Assembly: GCA_944342125.1 (NCBI GenBank)
Contig: CALVMF010000084.1
Coordinates: 1 to 5,031 of the forward strand
From: an uncultured Bacilli bacterium
Lineage (GTDB): Bacteria; Bacillota_I; Bacilli_A; RFN20; CAG-826
DNA: 5,031 nucleotides
Direction of reading: 5' to 3'
Made by a program: the position numbers and the translations under genes. Every line of letters starts with the position of its first letter. The first letter of the stretch is position 1. The notes under the pieces are model-generated. The model searched no databases. It was given only the letters and a program-made list of their open reading frames with translations, and was not told the origin of the DNA. Below are positions 1 through 5,031 of this stretch, piece by piece.

Positions 1-1623
1 AATTTTATCTTTGTTTTGACTGGTACACAGTTCACTTGTTAAGTATGACATTAAGCCTTTTACATCATAATTCTCTTTATCGTGCAATGTATAAATGTAA
101 TCTTGGATTACATTTGCAATTTCTCGATAAATCGGCGTAGAAAAATACCCAAGCTTTAAATCATATTGACTAACCATGTCTCTATTGTCCAACATGTATC
201 TCAAAATCTGCTTTTCTGCTAATTGAAGCCTACTTAATACAATTTGGGCTTCCGATTTGTTTGGTTTTTTTAGCAAAATTTCATCATTAACATCTTTTTT
301 GTCATGCTTTGCCTTATATTTTCGAATTGTAGAAAATATAACTTCGCTTGAATAACCAGTCAAAGAAGCTATTTTATTTACATAATAATCTTGATCTAAA
401 TCGTTATCTATACCGACTAAAAATGGTAATAAATTTAAAATAAAGCGCTTTTTACCATCTAGAGTGTTTAAGTCCAATTTCTTTTGGTAATAATTAAATA
501 ACCATTCACCTTTGCTAAGTAAATTAGCTAAATACTCCTTCAAACCTAAATCACCATGATTTTTTAATATTTCATCGGTGTCTTTTTCGCTGAAATTTAC
601 ATTGTTATTCACCATTTTATATTGAATGCCACTTTCATCAAAAAGATCAGAAATCTTTTGCATATTAAGTTGACCTGGTGAATCTAAATCTAAGCATAAT
701 CTTATTTCACAGCCAAAATACCTTAAAGATTGTAAATTATCTTTTGATAAAGCCGTTCCCATTAATCCTATTGCCGCTTTTATTCCGACTCGATAGCAGG
801 CAATAACATCCATAAAACCTTCAAGAAGATAGACATATCCAACTTTTTTTGCCTCATTAAATGCGTTATAAAAGTTGTATAGTAGATTTCCTTTATTAAA
901 AAGCTTTGTCGAAGCAGTATTTATATATTTAGCTGTTTTAGAATCATCATCTTTAAACTTACGACAACTAAATCCAACTACTTGATTGTTTTTGTCAGTT
1001 ATTGCAAAAGTTACACGTCCTGCATTCACATCTTTATAAGGCGTAATGTTTAGGTTAATTATTCCAGTATCAGCGATGGTTTTTATACTGTATTGTTTAG
1101 ATTTTAGATATTCGACAATATTTTCACCTTTTGATTGAGCGTAACCAATTTTAAAAGTCTTTATAATCTCATCACTAAGACCTCTATCATGAAGATATTT
1201 AAGAGCATCTTTTCCATCTTCGCTCATAAAAAGCGAATTTTGATAAAACTCATTTATATCTTTTAAACAGTCCTGAAGTGCTTTAGTTTCTGGATCAACA
1301 TGAGTACTAGCTTGAAAATCATATAATCGAGTATCTTTATAGCCGATTATTTCGGCAGTTTTTAAGACAGCTTCTCGATATGAGATGTGCTCTATTTTTT
1401 GAACAAAGTTAATTGCGTTTCCGCCAGTATTACAAGCGAAGCATTTAAATATGCCTTTTTCTTTACTGATATAAAAATTTCCTAATTCTTGGTCATTATG
1501 AAAAGGACATAATGCAGCATAATTTCTCCCTTTCTTTTCGACTTTAATGTAGTGAGAAATTACTTCCACTATGTCTGCGTTTTTTAAGATATCATTTGCT
1601 AAATCTATTAAATTACCTGTCAT
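1..1623 (-). CDS. dnaG: DNA primase DnaG, 3' end beyond window
   Basis: DnaG makes the short RNA primers that start Okazaki fragments, working with the replicative helicase. I translated 541 codons with no stop up to base 1, so the last part (helicase-binding C-terminus) is missing. Domains seen: an N-terminal zinc ribbon with C39, H42, C61 and C64 (CPFH ... CFAC); an RNA-polymerase core from about residue 110 with KYIN (232-235) and LFNKG (241-245); and a TOPRIM centre with EGFMD (268-272), GLMGTAL (286-292), DLD (312-314) and DTD (348-350), which supply the metal-binding acidic residues. The C-terminal part seen here (about 360-541) is poorly conserved. The start is fixed: a TAA codon stands directly before the ATG, and the N-terminus aligns with known DnaG. 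The ATG overlaps the glyQS stop (ATGA) and has no clear Shine-Dalgarno site, so translation is probably coupled to glyQS. Oddities are the spacing of the zinc ribbon and the loss of some basic residues (see findings). Function is very sure. Confidence 0.95.
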   Translation of the reverse strand, partial: MTGNLIDLANDILKNADIVEVISHYIKVEKKGRNYAALCPFHNDQELGNFYISKEKGIFKCFACNTGGNAINFVQKIEHISYREAVLKTAEIIGYKDTRLYDFQASTHVDPETKALQDCLKDINEFYQNSLFMSEDGKDALKYLHDRGLSDEIIKTFKIGYAQSKGENIVEYLKSKQYSIKTIADTGIINLNITPYKDVNAGRVTFAITDKNNQVVGFSCRKFKDDDSKTAKYINTASTKLFNKGNLLYNFYNAFNEAKKVGYVYLLEGFMDVIACYRVGIKAAIGLMGTALSKDNLQSLRYFGCEIRLCLDLDSPGQLNMQKISDLFDESGIQYKMVNNNVNFSEKDTDEILKNHGDLGLKEYLANLLSKGEWLFNYYQKKLDLNTLDGKKRFILNLLPFLVGIDNDLDQDYYVNKIASLTGYSSEVIFSTIRKYKAKHDKKDVNDEILLKKPNKSEAQIVLSRLQLAEKQILRYMLDNRDMVSQYDLKLGYFSTPIYREIANVIQDYIYTLHDKENYDVKGLMSYLTSELCTSQNKDKI

Positions 1624-2996
1624 TTATAAAATGTTCTATCTAATAAGTAGTTTCTTAATTCGCTAATTGGAATTCTTTCTTGTTTCATTGAATCTCTTTC
1701 TCTAACCGTAACACAATGATCGTTTAAAGAGTCAAAATCGATTGTCACACAATAAGGTGTACCGATTTCATCGTTTCTTCTATAGCGTTTTCCAATGCTG
1801 CCTGTTGTATCGAAATTTACTCTAATATAAGGAATTAAATCATCGAAAATCTTTTTTGCTTCGTCATTTAGTTGTTTACTTAAAGGTAAAATACTAGCTT
1901 TATATGGAGCTAAAAATGCTTTAAGATGCATAATTTTTCTTATTTCGCCATTTTCTAGAGTTTCTTCATCGTAACTATCAACGACTATCATTAAAAATAA
2001 TCTGTCTAAACCTAGACTTGGTTCAATACAATATGGAATATATTTTTCGTTTGTTTCAGGATCAAGATATTCTAAACTTTCACCACTATACTCTTGATGT
2101 CTTTTTAAATCGTAGTCAGTTCTATCAGCAATTCCCCAAATTTCGCCCCAGCCAAAAGGGAATTTATATTCTATGTCGGTTGTCGCCTTTGAATAAAAGG
2201 CTAATTCTTCTGGTTCATGATCCCTAAATCTAAGGTTTTCATCTTTAATTCCTAAAGATTCAACAAATTTAATTGAATAATCTTTCCAATAGTTAAACCA
2301 TTCTAAATCTGTTCCAGGTTTGCAAAAGAATTCAAGTTCCATTTGGGTAAATTCTCTTGTTCTAAAAATAAAATTCCCTGGGGTGATTTCATTTCTAAAT
2401 GATTTTCCGACATTTGCGATTCCTAAAGGAAGTTTTTTTCTAGTAGCTCTTTGAACGTTTTTAAAATTAGTAAATACACCTTGAGCTGTTTCAGGTCTTA
2501 AATAAACTACACTTTTTGAATCATCAGTTACACCAATATGTGTTTTAAACATCATATTAAATTGTCTAACATCAGTAAAATTAGATTTTCCACATTGAGG
2601 GCATTTTACGTGGTGTTCTTTGACAAAAGATGATAAATTATCCATTGTCATGCCGTTAACATCTACTTCTGGAAATTGATCTTTAATTAAATCATCAGCT
2701 CTAAATCTGCCTCTACATTCTTTACAATCAATTAATGGATCATTAAAGGTTGTAACATGACCTGTCGCTTCCCAAACCTTAGGATTCATTAAAATTGCTG
2801 CATCAATACCTACATTAGTAGGCGATTCACTAACGAATTTTTTCCGCCATAATTGTTGTAAATTGTTTTTTAATTCACTGCCTAAAGGACCATAATCCCA
2901 AGTGTTTGATAATCCGCCATAAATTTGGGAACCTTGGAAAACATATCCAGTTGTTTGCAAATGTGTTACTACTTTTTCAAATTTGTTATCCATCAT
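1620..2996 (-). CDS. glyQS: Glycyl-tRNA synthetase, single-chain alpha2 type
   Basis: This cytoplasmic class II synthetase joins glycine to tRNA-Gly using ATP. It is the single-chain dimeric type found in archaea, eukaryotes and many Bacillota, not the two-gene alpha/beta type. From the ATG chosen here the protein has 458 residues, close to the roughly 460 of bacterial relatives. Visible marks: YGGLSNTWDYGPLG near residue 26; a zinc-binding insert with C91, C94, C132 and C135 (CKEC, CPQC); motif 2 as FRNEI (from 200) with RTREF (212-216); the glycine-pocket stretch GIADRTDYDL (about 288-297); motif 3 as EPSLGLDR (325-332); and a C-terminal anticodon-binding domain from LAPYKASILPL on. A GTG four codons upstream is open, but it lies in the Shine-Dalgarno sequence GAGGT, which is well spaced for the ATG pair at 2996 and 2993. 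Either ATG may be used. The gene has its own promoter and no T-box. Its TGA overlaps the dnaG ATG. Confidence 0.96.
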   Translation of the reverse strand: MMDNKFEKVVTHLQTTGYVFQGSQIYGGLSNTWDYGPLGSELKNNLQQLWRKKFVSESPTNVGIDAAILMNPKVWEATGHVTTFNDPLIDCKECRGRFRADDLIKDQFPEVDVNGMTMDNLSSFVKEHHVKCPQCGKSNFTDVRQFNMMFKTHIGVTDDSKSVVYLRPETAQGVFTNFKNVQRATRKKLPLGIANVGKSFRNEITPGNFIFRTREFTQMELEFFCKPGTDLEWFNYWKDYSIKFVESLGIKDENLRFRDHEPEELAFYSKATTDIEYKFPFGWGEIWGIADRTDYDLKRHQEYSGESLEYLDPETNEKYIPYCIEPSLGLDRLFLMIVVDSYDEETLENGEIRKIMHLKAFLAPYKASILPLSKQLNDEAKKIFDDLIPYIRVNFDTTGSIGKRYRRNDEIGTPYCVTIDFDSLNDHCVTVRERDSMKQERIPISELRNYLLDRTFYK

Positions 2997-3001
2997 AAAA
3001 G

Positions 3002-3006
3002 ACCTC
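3002..3006 (-). promoter_or_regulatory. Ribosome binding site deciding the glyQS start
   Basis: The minus strand reads GAGGT here. Counting from the GAGG core, the gap is 6 bases to the ATG at 2996 and 9 bases to the ATG at 2993, both usable. Because the only upstream in-frame start (GTG at 3008-3006) overlaps this site, the ATG pair is preferred. Other starts in the window (dnaG, era, recO) lack a comparable site. Confidence 0.75.
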
Positions 3007-3014
3007 ACGTGTAA

Positions 3015-3042
3015 ATAATAAAGAAAAAAATATGTTTGTCAA
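3015..3042 (-). promoter_or_regulatory. Sigma-70-type promoter of glyQS-dnaG
   Basis: The minus strand carries a perfect -35 box TTGACA (3042-3037), a 16-base spacer rich in T, and a -10 box TATTAT (3020-3015; five of six match the consensus). Transcription would begin near 3010-3008, leaving a leader of roughly 12-15 bases before the glyQS ATG. It sits in the only sizeable gap of the window, between the recO stop and glyQS. The call rests on sequence match and position only. Confidence 0.8.
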
Positions 3043-3057
3043 CCTACTATGAGTGTA

Positions 3058-3723
3058 CTATATAAGATTAATTGCGTTTATTTTTAAATCAGCGATATTT
3101 TCGTATATTTTTGTCAACTCTTTTAAGGACTCAATTGCAATATTTACGTTTATATTATTAATTTTTGTCATCGCGTCCATATATTTGTCTACGAACAACA
3201 TATGATAAATATTTAAAATTTCGCTATTTTGATAAAACCCACTAGTTTCTACATTAATACCAGCATTATTAATAACATTTTTTAAAGAATAACCTGAGAA
3301 TCTCATGTAAAAAGCGATAAATAATAAATCATATATATACCATTTATCTGAGTTTTCAATTAAATATTTGCTAGTAATTAATAGCAATTTAAAATACTTT
3401 TCAAAATCTTCGTATGGTTGGTTTTTTAAAATTATTTCTTTTAAGAATTCATATGAAAATAGAAGTTTGCTATCTTCAAAACACCCTTTATAAAGAGATT
3501 TCTCTATTTTACATGCTTTCAATTTGAAATATTTAGTATTCCCTTTATATAATTCGAATTCTCCATAATTCAGTACTTGGATATCGTTGATTAAATATCG
3601 ATTTTTATTATGCAAAGATAGTACTTCAAAAGTAACAATGCTATTTTGTGTAAGTAAATTTACAATTAAATTATTATCCTTATAAACGCTTGTGGATATA
3701 ATTATCCCGTTATAAACTTCCAT
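3058..3723 (-). CDS. recO: DNA repair protein RecO, divergent
   Basis: RecO helps load RecA on single-stranded DNA coated with SSB and anneals complementary strands, acting with RecR (and RecF) in gap and break repair. The 221-residue protein is shorter than typical Bacillota RecO (about 250). The N-terminus (MEVYNGIIISTSVYKDNNLI, then VNLLTQ) matches the start of the RecO OB-fold domain, where a basic or polar beta-strand precedes the 'LIVxLLT' pattern. The rest is mainly helical, with the 'MRFSGYS' stretch (140-146) in the place of the family's 'LRLLGY-P'. The zinc site that normally follows is absent: only C71 and C81 exist and no CxxC. The start is fixed by three TAG codons in frame directly before the ATG. 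There is no Shine-Dalgarno site, and 17 bases separate it from era. The similarity is weak, but the position between era and the glycyl-tRNA synthetase gene is the classic one for recO. Confidence 0.85.
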   Translation of the reverse strand: MEVYNGIIISTSVYKDNNLIVNLLTQNSIVTFEVLSLHNKNRYLINDIQVLNYGEFELYKGNTKYFKLKACKIEKSLYKGCFEDSKLLFSYEFLKEIILKNQPYEDFEKYFKLLLITSKYLIENSDKWYIYDLLFIAFYMRFSGYSLKNVINNAGINVETSGFYQNSEILNIYHMLFVDKYMDAMTKINNINVNIAIESLKELTKIYENIADLKINAINLI

Positions 3724-3740
3724 CTACTACTAATTCACTA

Positions 3741-4604
3741 CTAAAAATCTACTAGAAATCTACTAGAATTACGCCAATTTTCTACCACTTGTACATTTAA
3801 ATTCAAATTAATGTGTCTTCCGATTAAATTTTCAATATCTCTTCTAGCATTGATTCCGATCTTTTTTATCATTCTACCTTTTGCCCCTATTACTATACCT
3901 TTTTGGCTTTCACGTTCAACAATAATCTTTGCGTAAACCTCGATTGGGCTTTCATCAGTTAAAATATCCGTACATTGTACTGCCACAGCATGAGGAACTT
4001 CTTCTTTTAAGAGTAACAGCATTTTTTCTCTAATAATTTCTTGGATTCGAAATTTGATATCAACATTCGTTAAAGTTTCTAAATCATAATATTGAGGACC
4101 TTCTTCAAGATTTTCCTTGATAGCTTTAACAATATCATCAATACCAAATTTTTCTATGGCACTACATTCGACAATTTTTAATGGTTTGTAATGCTCTTGA
4201 TAAATTTTCTTTAAACTACTTATTAGTTCAATATTTGTTAAGTCAATTTTGTTGAAAACAATAATTAATTTACAATCAAATTTTAAATGATCTAATAAAA
4301 ATTGGTCACCTTCACCAAACTTTTTGCTAGCATCAACTACTAATACTGCAATATCACAATCTCTAATGGCTGAATAACTCGCCTTATCCATCTTTTGACC
4401 AAGCTCATTTATTGGCTTATGAATACCTGGGGTATCAACGAAGACGATTTGACAATCATCATCGTTATAAATTCCTTGAATTGAATTTCTGGTTGTTTGC
4501 TTTTTTGGCGTAACAATCGATATTTTTTTGCCAATTATCGCATTTAAAATAGTAGATTTACCTACATTTGATCTACCAACTAATGAAACAAATCCACTTC
4601 TCAT
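3741..4604 (-). CDS. era: GTPase Era, 16S rRNA/30S assembly factor
   Basis: Era is an essential GTPase that binds the 3' end of 16S rRNA and assists 30S subunit maturation. The 287-residue protein shows both parts. The N-terminal G domain has G1 GRSNVGKS (10-17), the effector region with QTTRN (36-40), G3 DTPGIHKP (57-64), G4 NKID (118-121) and G5 SA (148-149). The C-terminal KH domain contains VERESQKGIVIG (229-240) and the RNA-binding loop GAKG (240-243), and the end NWRN (276-279) is typical. Most bacteria have proline at the third position of G1 (GRPNVGKS); here it is S12. The start is certain: four in-frame stops (TGA TAG TGA TGA) lie one codon upstream of the ATG. The ATG overlaps the cdd stop (ATGA) with no Shine-Dalgarno site, so translation is probably coupled. 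The gene ends with three stops in a row, TAG TAG TGA. Confidence 0.97.
   Translation of the reverse strand: MRSGFVSLVGRSNVGKSTILNAIIGKKISIVTPKKQTTRNSIQGIYNDDDCQIVFVDTPGIHKPINELGQKMDKASYSAIRDCDIAVLVVDASKKFGEGDQFLLDHLKFDCKLIIVFNKIDLTNIELISSLKKIYQEHYKPLKIVECSAIEKFGIDDIVKAIKENLEEGPQYYDLETLTNVDIKFRIQEIIREKMLLLLKEEVPHAVAVQCTDILTDESPIEVYAKIIVERESQKGIVIGAKGRMIKKIGINARRDIENLIGRHINLNLNVQVVENWRNSSRFLVDF
3745..3768. repeat. 11-base tandem repeat at the 3' end of era
   Basis: On the + strand the unit AAATCTACTAG occurs twice in direct succession (3745-3755 and 3756-3766), followed by two more matching bases. It encodes the last residues of Era on the minus strand. Further CTA (TAG on the coding strand) triplets continue to the recO ATG. 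The unit length is not a multiple of three, so gain or loss of a copy would shift the Era frame. Confidence 0.85.
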
Positions 4605-4999
4605 AAATCATCACTATCAAATGAGTAAGGCAATAATTCGTCAATGGTTGTTTCTTTTATATCGCCATGCATGTTTGCAAGATAAATTTTGCCACTTTTT
4701 GGAAAAAGTTCGCTTAAAACTTGCCTACAGCTGCCACAAGGTGATACAGGTAATTCGGTATCTGCTACTATAGCTATAGCTTCAATGTCTTCTTGGCTAA
4801 TGCCATGACAATAAGCATTATAGAGAGCATTTCTTTCAGCGCACATCGATAAGCCAAAAGCTGCATTTTCTATATTAGTCCCTAAATAAACTTCATCATT
4901 TTTAGTTAATAAAGCAGCTCCGACAGCAAATTTTGAATATGGTGAATAGGACATTTCACGCGCTTCAATAGCTTGATAGACTAAATCTTCTGCAGTCAT
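4601..4999 (-). CDS. cdd: Cytidine deaminase
   Basis: The enzyme converts cytidine and deoxycytidine to uridine and deoxyuridine with release of ammonia, in pyrimidine salvage in the cytoplasm. At 132 residues it has the size of the small tetrameric, Bacillus-type deaminase. The zinc site is complete: C53 and catalytic E55 in CAERNAL (53-59), and C88 and C91 in PCGSCRQ (87-93). Substrate-contact residues are present as FAVGAAL (24-30) and NIENAAFG (42-49). The ATG follows a good Shine-Dalgarno site (AAGGAG at 5015-5010, 10 bases upstream) and shares one base with the stop of the preceding gene (TAATG). The TGA overlaps the era ATG. Because cdd ends normally on TGA, UGA is a stop codon in this organism. 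No unusual residues were seen. Confidence 0.97.
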   Translation of the reverse strand: MTAEDLVYQAIEAREMSYSPYSKFAVGAALLTKNDEVYLGTNIENAAFGLSMCAERNALYNAYCHGISQEDIEAIAIVADTELPVSPCGSCRQVLSELFPKSGKIYLANMHGDIKETTIDELLPYSFDSDDL

Positions 5000-5031
5000 T
5001 AGTTCAGTTCTCCTTCCAATATTTGTTCCTG
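4999..5031 (-). CDS. ybeY: C-terminal end of upstream gene, probably ybeY
   Basis: Only the last ten codons and the TAA stop lie in the window, giving QEQILEGELN. A hydrophilic helix with a 'QExIL' pattern is how YbeY proteins (single-strand endoribonuclease, 16S rRNA maturation) commonly end, and ybeY lies just upstream of cdd-era in many Bacillota. The other usual neighbour, dgkA (diacylglycerol kinase), ends in a membrane helix, which does not fit this charged tail. The fragment is too short to prove identity. Its stop shares one base with the cdd start, and the cdd ribosome binding site lies inside it. Confidence 0.5.
   Translation of the reverse strand, partial: QEQILEGELN

Noticed and set aside
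2018..2227. Open frame of 69 codons on the + strand
   Set aside because: It lies wholly inside glyQS on the opposite strand, has no family resemblance and no ribosome site; it is a shadow of the real gene.
3009..3057. Possible terminator between recO and glyQS
   Set aside because: The T-run on the minus strand is part of the promoter spacer and no GC-rich stem precedes it.
3724..3768. TAG-rich repeats as a CRISPR or attachment site
   Set aside because: There are only two short 11-base units without spacers, no integrase gene nearby and coding sequence through most of it.
4601..4603. UGA recoded as tryptophan, as in Mycoplasma
   Set aside because: Reading TGA as tryptophan would run cdd on past its normal length into era; glyQS also ends on TGA, and tryptophans in these genes use TGG.
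4694..4709. Inverted repeat ACTTTTT-GG-AAAAAGT, possible hairpin
   Set aside because: The loop is only two bases, the stem is nearly all A-T, and it lies in the middle of cdd; such A/T palindromes are expected by chance in AT-rich DNA.
4528..4773. Open frame of 81 codons on the + strand
   Set aside because: It is antisense to the cdd/era junction and shows no recognisable domain; both genes on the other strand are unmistakable.

Overview
This is a compact, AT-rich stretch of bacterial housekeeping genes, all on the minus strand. In transcription order (right to left) it holds the last codons of a probable ybeY, then cdd (cytidine deaminase), era (ribosome-assembly GTPase), recO (recombination mediator), glyQS (single-chain glycyl-tRNA synthetase) and dnaG (primase, cut by the left edge of the window). 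The order ybeY-cdd-era-recO-glycyl-tRNA synthetase-dnaG is the familiar one of low-GC Gram-positives (Bacillota). The very low GC, lysine/asparagine/isoleucine-rich proteins and tight packing suggest a small-genome member of Bacilli, such as an RF39- or Acholeplasma-like lineage. The assignment to that group is inference. UGA is a stop here: cdd and glyQS both end on TGA at normal family length and tryptophans use TGG. This argues against Mycoplasma or Spiroplasma.

Layout. The right part (about 3058-5031) reads as one transcription unit entering from outside the window. The ybeY stop and cdd start share one base (TAATG), cdd and era share four bases (ATGA), and only 17 bases separate era from recO. 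In the middle (about 2997-3057), the only promoter I can support lies between recO and glyQS: TTGACA, 16 bases, TATTAT. It would give a very short leader with a good Shine-Dalgarno site, so glyQS and dnaG form a second unit that can be transcribed separately. No terminator is visible before it, so read-through from recO is possible. glyQS and dnaG overlap by four bases (ATGA). dnaG stays open to base 1; rpoD would be the usual next gene but is not in view.

How the genes relate. The cluster joins 30S ribosome and 16S rRNA maturation (YbeY, Era), pyrimidine salvage (Cdd), RecFOR repair (RecO), glycine charging (GlyRS) and replication priming (DnaG). The grouping is a conserved macromolecular-synthesis neighbourhood, not a single pathway.

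I see no novel multi-gene system, mobile element, CRISPR array, RNA gene or defence locus. No gap between genes exceeds about 61 bases. The points worth a second look are local: a near-leaderless promoter for glyQS with no room for a T-box, a TAG-rich tandem repeat at the era/recO junction, an altered zinc-ribbon spacing and missing basic residues in DnaG, and a RecO without its zinc site.
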